Positions 11,301 to 25,510 of a stretch of DNA of 64,000 nt are shown here, in pieces. The stretch is taken from NCBI RefSeq assembly GCF_963583255.1, contig NC_084806.1:24896735-24960734 (forward strand). Reading direction: 5' to 3'. The stretch is from Pyrus communis. Lineage: Eukaryota; Streptophyta; Magnoliopsida; Rosales; Rosaceae. The position numbers and the translations under genes are program-made. How positions within the stretch are numbered: position 1 is the stretch's first letter; each line of letters starts with the position of its first letter. The notes under the pieces are model-generated. The model was given only the letters and a program-made list of their open reading frames with translations. It searched no databases and had not been told where the DNA came from.

Positions 11301-12874
11301 TAATTAACTTGATATCAAATATATAGTCTTCTAATAATTAACCAACACATAAAAATATGACTCGATGAATCCAACCAGAGATTAAACTGAATGCATGGGT
11401 TAAAAAAAACCATACATACCTTATAGGTCATCTGTAAATGTAAGGCATTACTAACATGAAACTCAAGCTCACATTGATCTGCAACATCATCACTTAATTT
11501 GGAAATCAATACTTAAATCATACTTTTGAAATATGCTTGTGGGAACACCCTTACTTAGTCAATGAATGCATGCCACTATAAAATTGCCTTTCTTTAACCT
11601 TTCCTTGACGCATAAATAGCATAATTTCAATGAAAGGTACAACTTAGACATTCACCACTGTTTATACAAAATCAGGCATCCAACAATCATCTTGTTTGTA
11701 TTAATAATTCCATATTTATGCTAAGTCTCATGAGCCTCAAAATTCTTTATAAAGATTAACAAATAATCAATCAAGGCATCCAAATGATTGCAAGTAACAT
11801 AAAAAATATACACATACACCAAGTACTCGTTCATGTAACTTAAACATATTATTGTCATTCGAGTCATGGTTTAATTCCAATTTCATCAACCAAAACAAAT
11901 ACTCATGGAAGATAGAATCACTTTAATAGTAAGTCCTTAAAACTTTAGAACAACTCCCACTAAGCTTTCAAAGTTTATACATTTATTACAAATAAGTTAA
12001 TGAGTGTGAAGCCCAATTTTTCACTAATTCTCACAATTGGGCAAACACTCATTAATACATTCTTTCAACGATATACCAAAATAAAATTACTTCATATTTT
12101 AGACATAATAAAATAGATACCAAAGCCAACACAAAGTTGTCAAACAGAATTTCAGCAATAAGTTACACTTACTTCAGAATTTACCATAATTAATTTATAA
12201 GCTTGGTCGCTACCAAAATTATATAGATCAAACTAGACATACTAATCTTCACAAAATAACAATATAGAGACATTTTAGATCAAAATAGTAGTCTAAAGTG
12301 ACTTCTCAAAAGACCAACACAATCTACCAGCAAAATTGTCTATATTAGCATGGTTTACTAGTAAATTTACCATAATTACAATACATGGCAAAAAAGTATG
12401 AAAATCTGCAATAACTTAGTAGGCATACATATGTAGAACATATAAAAAATTCAGGTCATTTGGGCCGTTAGATTTGTCCTTCATCCGATTTTAGTCAAGA
12501 CATGCAATCTGACATAAACATTTATGTGCATCTATCATGAATCTATGCATCCATAACAAATTCAATTTCATATCATTTCAATTTTGATGTCCAAAGGAAA
12601 CTCTAGTAGTCAAGTTTCATCCTTTAAATCGACATCATAGTTCAAATTGAAAAAATTTACAAGTATACTACTTAAGCAATGCATACCTTAGAAATCCTTG
12701 ATTAACCTTCATGGGTCCAATACTTTGCATCAACAAGTCTCATGAAGAGACACAAAATACATCATAATGCAACCGATTTCCATGCCTTAAAACCACAATC
12801 TATAATGGAGCTCATGGTGAAAATATTTGTAACTGAAAACATGGAACTTAATCCCTAATAAAACTTCATGAAAC

Positions 12875-13095
12875 TAGGTTAATTTGCACCTACGAACAAG
12901 CAAATTAAGTAGTTTCCAGTACTGGATTATATCTCACAAGAGTTACCATCATGAATAAACTTCAACACCTATGGGCAAGATGAAGCTTTCACAAGCTCCT
13001 GTGAAATAAAACCCATACTATGCCATCTTAATTAAAACAAAAGAAATAATCCACACCTAAAGGGAAGAAGATTATCCCTTTTATTCTAATTAAGA
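12875..13095. repeat. dispersed segment, copy 2
   Basis: Counterpart of 11070-11300, with CACCTACGAACAAGCAAATT, TTCAACACCTATGGGCAAGA and CACCTAAAGGGAAGAAGATT. Confidence 0.6.
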
Positions 13096-13581
13096 TGAAA
13101 TGTTGATCGAAGTAACTTAAAACCACAATCCCAACATCAACTAAGCTATTACGGCTTGCTTAGTTGACATGACATTGACAAACTCAAGCCTAAAACAATA
13201 CAAATGTCACATGGATTAATTAGTAGTAACTGACAAAATTATGATAACCTGATTCAAGCTTTGAGTCTTGCCAACAAATCGCGTTAATTTAATAATCTCC
13301 TTCATGACTCCCTTCGATATTCAATTAATCTCAAAAAACCTGACATCATACTTGAAAGAGATTAAAAGAAAAGGTTGTATAAGAATTGTAATATCAGTCT
13401 TCTACCACAAGGATGCCAATATGTATAAGAGAACACGATGGAGCAAATTGATTCAAAATAGAAACATTATATAAAAAAATATAATCGCTTTAATTCAAAA
13501 GCCAAATCGTGATATCACCTAAATGCTTTCGTAAGCCAAACGTGTTCCTTTCCTTCTGTACCTTTCTGTCCGTAGTACAAG

Positions 13582-15952
13582 TGACACACCCCAACCAAAG
13601 TCAAGGCATGCTGGCCAACACCTAAACGTGACGTAACCAAAAAGGAAAGTCATGCATAAAAATAGGGATAAATTCAAACCAAAGCTAACATTTATTTAAG
13701 TTAGTAAAGAGAGTGCACAGTAGTGGGAAGAACCCATAAATTACAATTGTTCAGAGCATAGATGACAGTACGATATAAGTAGTGCAATCGATCCCTTGTA
13801 CATTTATTTAGGGATGTGTCAGAACCGCCAGAGATCCCTCGTATGCCACAGAGAATTCAGCTAACTAAGTCCTAGAGGGGTGAAAAACATAAGGGTTGGT
13901 GCATAAAAACAAAGGTTTATAAAACACAGTTATTTTCTGAACATACTAACCCTTTGCCGTAAAACAAGTATAGTTTCCAAAAAATCATACTATGTATAAG
14001 TATGAAATCAAATGCAAATCAACAATAAATCTAGAAATACACCAATCATAATATCTCAATCGTAGCATAAGAAAATTAGGTGCTCATCAATCTATGCTAA
14101 CACACAAGTTCATGCAGAGGGATTCTGACATGAATAAGACTGGGTGTGATCATGATATACGCTCTAGTACTACAATCACATGAAGACTGGCGCTAGTCGC
14201 CTCACATACGAGTCCTAGTTACCTTTTGCAACCTAGGACAGGACTGGCACCTACAATGGATCCAAGGTGAGTGTGTGGTGCGATGTGAACATACATGTGA
14301 AGCCTGGCCCTGGCCCGGGCCAAGTACTACACCAGTGCAAGCATGCATGATGAGCAAGTATAAGGTATACAAACATGCCATGACAGTTTATAAATCTCAA
14401 CAATATAATAACACTTTTAAAATTAAATAAAACATGGCATGATAGGCGTAATATCAATCAAAAAGCATTTGTGGAAACTATAAAACTTTATATATCATAT
14501 ATATAAAAACAAATGACCACTCACTAATAAGTAGTCGGATTGTAGCCTCCTAGCCTTGTTTGTCCTCGTACCTCTTCGGGATAATTCTCTCCTATATGTG
14601 AAACGACTATAGTAATTAATTAATTAAGACATACACTAAAAGGCTAGGAAAATCCCCCATAGTTTGCTTAAACAGAGGATTTAAATATATGAAAATATTC
14701 TACTCGACGCCACAGACCTGTTCACGTCTACCATGCGCCACCATGAGGTTTCACACACCCTTACGCGCCTCCACGCGCTGCTAGGTCGCAGCTACACGTA
14801 AGCCCATGCGCTGGCAGATCCCTAGGGAATATTCCGTTATATTTGAAGGAATATTCTGTTAAATCTAACGACGTCAGAATATTCCATCAGCCTAATGGAA
14901 TATTCCTCCTCCTTCTTCTGTAGAGCTCCGCAGCTGCTATCCACCGTCGTCTAGTTCGCCAGATTCTGGAAAATTTGGCCGGATTTTTGTAAAACCTTTA
15001 AAACTTCGTACCTTTCTCATTTCTCAACCATTTTTGATGTACTTTATATGGAAATGAAACTTGGGAAGAGAAGAACAAGTTTGTACCTTTTAAAATCCAA
15101 AAAGTGGATGGAAATGGATTGAAAACAACTTGAAAGTCTTGGCCCTAACTCCAACTTCCCAAAGCCACGTGTTTACATGTTGGCTCGACTTCAAACTTAG
15201 GCTAGGGACCTCAGGGAGTTGTGTAGTTACATCTAGACCATCCAAAACCTTGTAACTCGAACAAAGGGTTATCGGAGAACTAGGGTTTAGAATCATTTTA
15301 GAACTAGGGTTATCCGAGTTACTCCAAGTTAGAACTCAAACCTCAATCATTTTAGAATCGGGTCGTACAGATGAACTCGTGGTGCTGAGAAGAGTATGAT
15401 GGTGGTGCTTTGAGGTCCGGTCCATGAGGTTTGATGATGATGTTTGTGTTGCAGAGAGAAGAGAAAGGCTCGGCATGAAGGAAAGAGAGAGAGAGAGGGG
15501 GGGGGAAAAACTTTTGATTGGATAGAAATGAGGTCTCTAATTGGGTGAGAAGAAATGGGGGAAAAGCTGATTGGCGGTGAGATAAGGTCACGGGACCTGA
15601 TTTTTAAAGAGAGAAAGTGATAAGATTTTGTATAATTCAAGGTACACGAAATCTGTCTCGTTTTCAAAAAAAGTATTTCCTACACTAAATTATTAGCACA
15701 CACGTGTCCAATTCTATCCATTGTTAACGTACTTTAACTAAATGTAACTTTTTCGTTACAAGTCCAATTCGGGTCTACCTCGCCCTCATATATTCGTAAC
15801 AGCGAGTACTATTTAATTACGATGATAGGAAAAATAAATTAAAAGTTGAATGACTATCCACGTCTAGTTCTACTTTGCCAATAAGCGCATAATTGTCATA
15901 TTACATACTCGGGAAGGAAGTTTACATAGAAAATTAGGGATAGGTAGTCACA
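13582..15952 (-). repeat. element A 3' LTR (2371 bp)
   Basis: Pairs with 20879-23317 along its whole length. It contains a cluster of GGAATATTCC-like palindromes (14825-14910), hairpins at 14189-14201 and 14212-14239, and a GA/G-rich tract near 15480-15510. Open frames inside it are chance frames of repeat DNA. Confidence 0.9.
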
Positions 15953-15954
15953 AC

Positions 15955-15966
15955 CTACCCCCCTTA
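15955..15966 (-). other. element A polypurine tract
   Basis: On the minus strand TTAAGGGGGGTAG lies directly ahead of the 3' LTR. An AAATTT-type inverted repeat (15968-15990) precedes it. Confidence 0.8.
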
Positions 15967-15994
15967 AGAAAATTTTGTCCCCGAAATTTCGACA

Positions 15995-17655
15995 CTACTG
16001 AGGATCATAGTTAAAGAATAAACGTGGATAAAGGTCTCACACATGCTCCTCTATCTCCCAGGTAGCTTCCTCAACATAGTGGTTTCTCCATTAGACTTTC
16101 ACCATAGGAACGGTTTTGTTTCTGAGAAGTTTCCCTTTCTAGTTAAGAATCACCACTAGAACTTCATCATAAGTCAAATCTGGATTAATCTCTAACAGCT
16201 GTGGAGGAATCACATGTGACGGATCAGAGACGTATCTCCGTAGCATGGACACGTGGAACACATTATGCACTCTTGACAATTCTGGAGGTAGATCAAGTAG
16301 GTAGGCAACTTTACCAACTCGCTCAATGATCTGATATGGCCCGATGTAACGAGGGCTTAGCTTTCCTTTCTTCCCGAAATGTACAACACCCTTCCATATT
16401 GACAACTTTAAGAAGACCCAATCTCCAACTACATATACTTTGTCAGTCGAATGTCTGTCTGCTATACTCTTTTGTTGATCTTGTGCTGCTTTCAAATTAC
16501 CCTTTATCACTTGAATATTCTATGTTGTCTCATCTATAATTTCAGGGCCCACCAAAACTCTTTCGCTGACCTCGAACTAACACAACGGTGTACGACAAGG
16601 TTTCCCATACAGCGCCTCAAATGGTGATACCAATGCTAGAGTGAAAGTTGTTGTTATAGGCGAATTCTATCAAAGGTAAGGGCTTTGTGCCATTTGTCTC
16701 TGAACTATAGGATTGAAGATCTCAAAATGTCTTCCAAAGTCTGAATAATTCCCTCGGATTGTCCATCAGACTGAGGATGATAGGTTGTACTGTAAAGTAA
16801 TCTCGAACCTAACGTTTCTTGAAAAGCTACCCAAAATTCCGTAGTAAATCTGGGGTCCCAATCAGAAATAATACTAACTAGAACACCATGGCATTTGACA
16901 ATTTCATAAACGAAAAGATCGGCCAACTGACTTAACGGGTAGTTTGCATGAACAGGTAGGAAATATGCTGACTTGGTAAGCCAATCTACAATTACCCAGA
17001 TACCGTCATAGCCATTACGCGTACGAGGCAATTTGTACATGAAATCCATTATGATATCATCTTATTTCCACTGAGGTATAGAAAGTGGCTGTAGCAACCC
17101 AAATGGATTGTTTCTTTCCACTTTCACCTGCTGACAGACCGGACAAGGACTCATGTACTCAATAATTTCTCTTTTCATTCCTAGCCAATAGTAGAAAGGT
17201 CAGATGGTATGATACATTTTAGTACTCCCGGGATGCATCACATAAGCTGAGATATGTGCTTCATTGAGAATTTTTTTCTTTAGTTCTTCCACATTCGGTA
17301 CATACATTTGATCGCCTTGCATACCATCAAGTCTTCGAATTCTGAGATCTCCCCTATTGCCATTCAACACTACTTGCTTTAACTCCTGGGGTTCTAAGTC
17401 ATTCATCTGAGCCTCGAGAACACGATAGAAAAAAACTAGTCTGACTTGAAAGTTGGCTAGTAGGGCTCCCTGGTAGTCCACTTCCAAAGTCGCTCCAATA
17501 GATCTTAGGTTGGTAAGAAGAGGAACACAACATGCATAAAGAGCATTAAGTCAACCGTGAGATTTCCTGCTAAGAGCATCTACTACAGTATTTGCATAAC
17601 CAGGGTTATATTCAATAATGCAGTCATAATCGCTGATTAATTCCATCCATCTACG
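15995..17655 (-). pseudogene. element A integrase with chromodomain-like end
   Basis: Integrase begins with the zinc-binding region ([18 protein letters not shown]) near 17230. The core follows, with IVDWLTKSAYF and SDWDPRFTTEFW (D residues) and YHPQSDGQSEGIIQTLED (glutamate region) at 17049-16750. The C-terminal part at 16510-16139 has KGKLSPRYIGPYQIIERVGK and VHNVFHVSMLRRYV. It ends in a chromodomain-like EEATWEIEEHV near 16060, and the stop at 15995 is followed by the purine tract. Stops and frameshifts separate these pieces. In a live element this enzyme inserts the cDNA, and the chromodomain steers it to heterochromatin. Confidence 0.85.
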
Positions 17656-18833
17656 CTACTGGAGATTAAGTTCTTTCTGAGTAAACATATACTTGAGGCT
17701 ATTATGGTCAGTGAAGATTCGACACATTTCTCCGTAGAGATAGTGCCGCCAAATTTTTAGAGTGAATACAATAGCTGCCAATTCAGGATCATGAGTATGG
17801 TAGGTTATTTCATAGGGCTTTAATTGTCGTGAAGCATACACGATCACCTTTCCATGTTGCATTAACACACAGCCCAGACCATTCAAAAAAGCCTCATTGT
17901 AGATCTCAAAATTCCCATTGTCATCGGGAAGTGCCAGAAATGTGCATGAGTGAGACAGTACTTCAACTGTTGAAAACTCTGTTCACAATCATCACCCCGT
18001 TCAAATTTAACTCATTTCCTGGTCAACTTTGTCAAAGGCAGTGCTATGGCTGAGAAGTCTTTCACAAAGCGTCTATAGTAGCCAACAAGACCAAGAAAGC
18101 TCTGTACTTCAGTGACAGTCTGAGGTTGCTCCCAATTTTCCACTATTGCTACCTTCTGAGGATCCATGAGAATACCCTGAGCTGATATCACGTGTCCTAG
18201 GAATGACACCTGATCCAGCCATAAATGGCATTTACTAAATTTAGCATACAGTTGATTCTCCCTTAGCTTCTTTAAAACCAAACTTAAATGTCTAACATGG
18301 TTGGCCTTGTTCTTAGAATACACCAGAATGTCATCAATGAAGACAATTACGAACCTATCAAGGTACGAACGGAATACTTGATTCATCAGGTCCATAAAAG
18401 CTATTGGAGCATTAGTTAACCCGAATGACATCACAAGAAACTCATAATGACCATATCAAGTTCGGAAGGCTGTTTTCAGAACATCATCACTTCTAATCTT
18501 CAACTCATAATAACCAGACCTTGGATCGATTTTCGAGAAAGTACAAGCACAACGAAGCTGATAAAAAAGATCATCGATAAGAGGCAACGGATAACGTTTT
18601 TTAATTGTCACCTGATTCAATTGTTTGTAATCAATACATAGCCTCAACATTCCGTCTTTCTTCCTCATGAACAAGACTAGAGCTCCCCAAGGGGAAATGC
18701 TCGGCTGAATAAACCCCTTATCAACAAGTTCTTGCAATTGGGTATTTAATTCTCTCAACTCCGTAGGAGCCATACGATAAGGAGTTAGAGAAATAGGTCG
18801 GTACCTGGAATTAGGTCCATGGTGAACTTTACT
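17656..18833 (-). pseudogene. element A reverse transcriptase and RNase H
   Basis: Gypsy reverse transcriptase is nearly whole. It has [20 protein letters not shown], the palm entrance [19 protein letters not shown], a stop at 18456-18458 (an arginine codon in related elements), [17 protein letters not shown], the catalytic FIDDILVYS at about 18330, and [16 protein letters not shown]. RNase H follows at 17886-17656 with [20 protein letters not shown] and [14 protein letters not shown]. The catalytic residues are kept, but the reading frame is interrupted. Confidence 0.88.
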
Positions 18834-20792
18834 TCACGATTCAGTGGTAGGTAAATAATCGGGAAAAACATCAGGAAAGTGTCTGACTACTCGAACACCT
18901 TCCACATGAGCAGAAGTATCCTCAGTCATTACTACATGAGCCAAGTAGCCTTGACAACCCTTTCTCAACATTCGCTTCGCCCTCAGGGCAGAGATAACTC
19001 CGTGTTTCAAACCACTCCGTTCGCCGACAAAGGTTACAATAGGCATACTTGGTTGATGAAATGTGATAATTTTCTGGCAACAATTCAATATAGCATAATT
19101 GTAATCTAACCAATCCATGCCTAAGATAACATCGAAGTCAACAATTTCCAAGGGAACAAGATTTGCTAGCATTACTACATCCTCGATGAGGACAGGACAT
19201 CCCCTATACTCCCAGCTAACATAGAAAATTTCACCTTTAGGCATAAGAATTCCAAATCATAACCGACGAGAGTGGGGTGAGGTTGAGTCTTTTGAGCAAA
19301 CATATGGGAAATAAGCGAGTGAGTAGCACCCAAGTTAATTAAAATTCTAGCAAAGTGGCCTAGAACATTCAACGTACGCATGATTAAGTTGGGATTACTC
19401 TGAGCATCTTGTATGGTGATGTTGTTGACGTGACCCTGCACTTGCTATCTGCCTCCACAACCTCTGTTTACCTGATTCTGATTGCCACGTCCTTGATTGC
19501 CTCAACCTTGGTTGGTTTGGTTTGTCTGCCTGCCCGAGTTGCCACTGGTAAAAGCTACATCGAGATTTTGATACTATCCTCCAGTATACTACTGTGCTCT
19601 GCCACCCCAATACGGGGTATAACCTCCCTGGTACTGCTGATAGTCGCCCTAGTAATATGGAACGACAAGTGGGTACTGATACACTCATCTCGGATACTAG
19701 GCTATATCGCCCTGATAGTGGAAAACACCCCAATAACCTGTCTGCTGGTAGGTACTAGGTCCTAAAATCTGTCGTAGAGTAACTGCATGTGGTAGTGTAG
19801 GAGGCTGATTTTTCTGATTCTGAAGACATTTACTAGATTTATGCCCCATCTAACCGCATGTGTAACATCCATTATTCCCCTCTTATATTCACCGTAGTGG
19901 CAATTATTGCACTTGTGACATAACTGAGCACCGGAGTTGTTGGAGTTCTTTTGACTTTGAAAACATGAACTGCCAGTGAAATTGCCTCCCCTTCGAGTTG
20001 TATTGGAATTTGAACCCCCGCTAGACGATTTAGAATTGTTATTGCTTCTCTTGAAATTTTGAGTCTTTTGAGGACCAAAAGATGACTGCCCCTTATTGTT
20101 ATTCTTCTGAGTATCATTATTATCCTTTTCATCATCATCATTATCAAGGCCATTTTCGAAATCTTCAACACGAAGCAAAATCTCAAAGAATTCTTGATAG
20201 TGGAGCATGGAGTAGAGGCCGCCAAAGAACGCAGTCGCTTATGAGTCCTCTTCTTAAACTAACGAAACATCTCTTTGGGATTTTCAGCAATAGCAGGACA
20301 ATAACGAGATAAATCAGTGAACTTCCAGTGATACTCTGTGACTGACATTTTACCCTGCTTCAACTCTGTGAACTTGTCGTTCTTTCGATCTTTGTATTCA
20401 GGAGGTGTGAATCTGACCTTAAATAGGCACCCGAAAACATCCCAGCTCATGGCATCCTGGGCAGACAACGGGCGTGACTCCTGAGCCCACCATGACTCTG
20501 CTCCTAGAAAAAAGAACCATGTCCCTGTTTCAACCCATCTTTCCGCAGGAAGATTCCCCATGTCGCTGCATAACGCGAAAAGTCTTTTCAACATGGTCAA
20601 TCCAACCCTTGGATATCTCAGGTCCCTCGTTGCCCAAGAAATTATTTATCTGAAGATGAGATACTGTCTCTAAGGTAGTCCTTTAGGAGGACGAATTGTT
20701 GACTGAATGGCTTTGGCGATAGCCTCACCGAGTTGCCCAAAATCAGGAAAGTTTGTCTCGAAAGGGACAGGTGGTGCTCTACGAGGTGGCAT
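18834..20792 (-). pseudogene. element A gag and protease
   Basis: Starts MPPRRAPPVPFE at 20792, just after the primer-binding site and 5' LTR, the usual Tekay gag start. A gag core follows (WWAQESRPLSAQDAMSWDVF near 20440). The basic linker is N/S-rich (20200-19950), with a degraded zinc knuckle near 19900 (CHKCNNCHYGEYKRG, where one cysteine is tyrosine). The protease reads LINLGATHSLISHMFA near 19330, with asparagine for the catalytic aspartate. Several frameshifts lie between the pieces. Confidence 0.8.
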
Positions 20793-20863
20793 GATTCTGA
20801 CATAAGAGATCAAAAATTATTAAGACCTATACACAAGAGGAATGCAGGACTGCCAAAACCTAT

Positions 20864-20876
20864 GCTCTGATACCAA
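20864..20876 (-). other. element A primer-binding site
   Basis: On the minus strand TTGGTATCAGAGC follows the 5' LTR end at a spacing of two bases. It is an exact methionine-tRNA-type site. Confidence 0.9.
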
Positions 20877-20878
20877 AT

Positions 20879-22823
20879 TGACACACCGTGACTAGAGTCA
20901 AGGTATGTTGGTCGACACCCGAAGGTGATGTAACCAAAAAGGAAAGTGATGCATAAAAATAGGGATAAATTTAAACCAAAGCTAACATTAATTTAAGCTA
21001 ATAAAGAGAGTGCGCAGTAGTGGGAAGAACCCATAAAATACAACTGTTTAGAGCATAGATGACAATACGACATAAGTAGTGCAGTCGATACTAGTTAAAG
21101 TACTTATTACACAACCGGAAATAAGCTCTTACATCTATCTAGGGATATGTCAGAACCGCCAGAGATCCCTTGTACGCCACAAAAAATTTAGCTAACTAAG
21201 TCCTGGAGGGGCAAAAAACAGAAAGGTGAATGGGCAAAATCAAAGTTTTATAAAACACAGTTATTTTTTGAACATACTAACCCCTCGCCATAAAACAAGT
21301 ATAGTTTCCAGAAAATCATACTACATATAAGTACGAAATCAAATGCAAATCAACAATAAATCCAGAAATACACCAATCATAATATATCAACCGTAGCATA
21401 AGAAACTTAGGTGCTCATTAATCAATGCTAACACACGAGTTCATGCAAAGGGATTCTAAAATGAACAGGACTGGGTGTAATCATGATATACGCTCTAGTA
21501 CTACAATCACATGAAGACCGGTGCTAAGTGCCTCACATACGAATCCTAGTTGCCTATTGCAACCTAGGATAGGACTAGCACCTACAATGGATCCAAGGTG
21601 AGGGTGTGGTGCGATGTGAACATACACTTGAAGCTCGGCCCTGGCCCGGGGCGAGTACTACACCGATGTAAGCATGCATGATTTGCAAGTATAAGGTATA
21701 CAAACATGCCATGACAATTTATAAATCTCAACAATATAATAGCACTTTTAAAATTAAATAAAATATGGCATGAAAAGCGTAATATCAATCCAAAAGTGTT
21801 TGTGGAAACTATAAAACTTTATATTATATATATATATATATATAAACAAATACCCATTCACCGATACGTAGTCGGATCGTAGCCTCCAAGCCTTGCTTGT
21901 CCTCGTACCTCCTCGAGATAATTCTCTCCTATATGTGAAACAACTATAGTAATTAATTAATTAATTAAGACATACACTAAAAGGCTAGGAAAATCCCCCA
22001 TAGTTTGCTCAAACAGAGGATTTAAATATACAAAAACATTCTACTCGACTTTACAAACTCGTACACGTCGACCACGCGCTACCATGAGGTCTCACGTGCC
22101 GCCAGGTCGCAGCCACGCCCACGCCCACGCGCTGGCAGATCCCTAGGGAATATTCCGTCAAATTTGATGAAATATTTTGTTAAATCTAACGGCGTCAGTT
22201 AAATACCTTAACGGCATCAGAATATTTCGTCAACCTCACGAAATATTCCTCCTCCTTCTCCGGTAAAGCTCCTCCGTCGTCAGCATTACCGTTTGCCGTC
22301 GTCTGGTTCGTCGAATTCTGGAAAATTTGGCCGATTTTTGTAAAAACTTTGTATCTTTCTCATTTCTCAACCATTTTAGACGTACTTTATATGGAAATGA
22401 AGCTTAGGAAGAGAAGAACAAGTTTGTACCTTTTAAAAGTCCAAAAAGTGGATGGAAATGGATTGAAAACAGCTCAAAAGTCTCAGACCTAACTCCAACT
22501 TCCCAAAGATGCGTGTTTACACATTGGCTCGACTTCAAACTTAGGCTAGGGACCTTAGGGAGTTGCGTAGTTGCATCTAGATCGTCCAAAACCTTGTAAC
22601 TTGAACAGAGGGTCGTCTGAGAACTTAAACCCGAGTCGAAGCTCCAAGTTGCTCCGAGTTGGAAGCTCAAACCTCGATCATTTTAGAATCGGTTCATACG
22701 GATGGACTTGTGGTGATGAGGGGAGTACGATGGTGGTGATTTGAGGTCTGATCCGTGAGGTTTGATGATGGTGTTTATGTTGCAGAGAGCAGAAAGAGGC
22801 TCAACATGAAGGTGAGAAGAAGA

Positions 22824-22870
<47 letters not shown>

Positions 22871-23317
22871 AGATTTCTGATTGGACAGAAAGGAGGCCTC
22901 TGATTGGGTGAGTAGAAATGGGGGAAAAGCTGATTGGTGGTGAGGTAGGTTAACGAGACCCGATTTTTAAAGAGAGAAAGTGATAAGATTTTGTATAATT
23001 CAAGGTACACGAAATCTGTCTCCTTATCAAAAATAGTATTTCCTACACTAAATTATTAGCACACATGTGTACAATTCTACCCGTTGTTAACGTACTTTAA
23101 CTAAATGTAACTTTTTCGTTACAATTCCAATTCAGGTCTACCTCACACTCATGTATTCGTAACAACGAGTACTATGTAATTACGATAATAGCAAAAATAA
23201 ATTAAAAGTCGAATAAATACGTCCACATCCGGTTCCACTTTGCCAGTAAGGGCATAATCGTCATATTACATACTCGTGAAGGAAATTCACATAGAAAATT
23301 AGGGACGGGTCATCACA
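20879..23317 (-). repeat. element A 5' LTR (2439 bp)
   Basis: Longer than the 3' LTR through small indels, including about 40 extra bases near 21090-21130 and a longer (GA)n at 22828-22868. It carries the same palindrome cluster (22147-22247) and the hairpin at 21543-21570. Confidence 0.9.
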
Positions 23318-23322
23318 ACAAG

Positions 23323-25510
23323 ACTACTCAAACATTAGCATCAAAATCATGCATTAGCCTTGTAAATACCAAATTAAATAAATGAACAACCAAAATTCTT
23401 TTCTTCCAAACGCAACATCTCCAATACTTTGCCATACTTTAGCCTTGAATAATTCTTTTTTCTCCCCTTATGACACAAAAAAATTGACTAATGAAAGCAT
23501 TGTTTAAATTCTTTAGGTATAGGAAAAACTAACAAACTATATACAAGTTTGAAAACTTATGCTTATCAATTAAGTCACATGCTTTGGATGAAGTACATAC
23601 TTCATGCCTTCATATGTTCACTACTTCTTTATAAACATATATATAATCACATGACTAACCATAACTCTCATATAAGAATAAATAAAATCAACTGTGAACT
23701 GTCACATAATTACTACAAACCTCATTCATTTGTATACCGTTCTTGTCCTTGCCATTGCATTCTCAGTCAATCAACAAGTTATGCACCAATTCTTTATAGT
23801 GAACTAGTCAAGTAGAATTGAATGACTACTGAGATAAGAAAGCAAAATTGTAGACAACCCCGACAAATTAGTGATGCAGATTTCTTGTGCTATTAATAGC
23901 ATAAAACTTCATTCACATCTCGTGAAAATTGGTTCAAACAAATAGTTATAATTTATCAAATGAGGTCACGAAAAAATTAGGGGAAAATGTGTCACCTTAC
24001 ACATCTTTGAAACAAAATAGCCATACTTGTAATGCTATTCACGCCATAATAAAAGTTGTCAAAATTTACTTAACTTACTTTCATGTATAAATACATATAA
24101 AACTTAGCATATGCATCCCTGCAACGCAACTTTAATATGTGTTATCACAATCATATATATAGACACAACATATCACAATAGTATTGATAAATTCTATAAC
24201 AAAACTGATTCCATCTCTTGCAATCAGAAAGATGTCACGACATGGTTGGATTTTGTGGGAACAATTTAACACTTCTTAAATCCAACACAACCATTCTTTG
24301 TGTGTGTGTGTGTGTATATATATATATAATTGAATTTATCATGATGACCAAAAGAAAAGATCATACCAGAATCGTACATGCTGATGTATGTATGAACCTC
24401 TTCATTGGGCTTCCTAGATTGAGGGATCTCAAGAAATTCTCCAGTGCAAGGTTAGAACAAATGTAAATACACATACATGCTTACAAAACTTGAGATTATA
24501 ATTGTATATAACCTATACTTTTGCCGAGCTTATTAACGCTAGTTTCTGACCCAAATATGGAGAGACACCAAAAAATGGCGTGGAATAAATGCATAAGTCA
24601 TACTTCTCAAAAGGAAAATAGATCCCCAAAGTGCCTACTCTTTGAGGTATACGCATCACATTACATTACATAATTTTATTATATTGGCTTCGGAACAAAA
24701 CAATTAGAACTAGTCGTTCAATTAGAATGTGTACACTCGCGGATAATATTACTAATTTCATCTGCTCGAAATAAACAAACATAAAACTATATATATATCG
24801 TCACCGACCCCAAAGGCTTGTTACCATGACTAGTCTTCTCTCGGGAAGGTGTTTTCTTGTGTATGATGTTGGCTTCAAGAGAGGCATCCATATGGGCCTC
24901 CTTACTAGGACGTCACTGCTGAATTGAAGCGAACCATGGTATTCAATGTTTGTACATGCTCTGTAATAATTAGCACATCACTTATGTAAGTATATCTTAA
25001 TCTTATAACCAATTTAAGCTTCAGGGATCCAACCAAATATATATCAACCAAAGTACAATACCATAAACCATCACTAAAGTTGAATTCAATGAAACAAACC
25101 ATTTTGCTATGGTAGATGATTTTATTCAGCCTGATCGAAAACTTGGTGATATGGATATGAATTTAATTAGCATAAATCCTGTAAAAAATGGCAGAGATTA
25201 AAACCATGCTCTGTAATTTATGACCTTGTTGCCGCAAGAGAAAAGGAATGCGGAGGTCAAATATGATGATGTTACTTACGGCAATAGACGGATGTGGATT
25301 AAAAGATTGCACAAATTTTTCAAGACATGTGTACTGTATTTCTCAACACTTAATAATATAATGAATTTATAATATAGAGAAGTCCGCGTAATGCTATTGT
25401 CTAATCAAAATTTCCGTTCCTAATCAGCTCTTAGTCATCACCGTAAAGAAGAAGAAACCTGACATCTGCATCAATTTTTCAATTTTTCTCTACATCTTTA
25501 ATCAAATCAA
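23323..25510 (-). mobile_element. interior of the non-coding LTR element (right part)
   Basis: Continues 10854-13576 after gypsy element A. AT-rich, with a (TG)n(TA)n microsatellite at 24299-24328. No coding domain is recognisable on either strand, and I see no convincing primer-binding site next to the right LTR. Confidence 0.45.

Larger units (their letters stand above)
10854..13576 (-). mobile_element. interior of the non-coding LTR element (left part)
   Basis: AT-rich and without any retrotransposon protein. With 23323-25510 it makes an interior of about 4.9 kb between the two LTRs, which were later pushed apart by gypsy element A. This fits a large retrotransposon derivative (LARD-like) or a completely eroded copia. 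Two related segments repeat within it (11070-11300 and 12875-13095). Confidence 0.5.
13582..23317 (-). mobile_element. Tekay-type Ty3/gypsy retrotransposon (element A)
   Basis: A full-length insertion flanked by the 5-bp duplication ACAAG (13577-13581 and 23318-23322). Its LTRs are 2.37 and 2.44 kb, start TGTGA and end TGTCA on the minus strand, and enclose a methionine-tRNA primer site, gag-pol with a C-terminal chromodomain-like region, and a purine tract. Long LTRs and the chromodomain point to the Tekay/Del clade of chromoviruses. Stops and frameshifts make it non-autonomous. It splits the older non-coding LTR element. Confidence 0.92.

Noticed and set aside
15090..15667. Minus-strand open frames of 68-106 codons in the LTR
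   Set aside because: They lie within element A LTR sequence, differ between the two LTR copies and resemble no protein.
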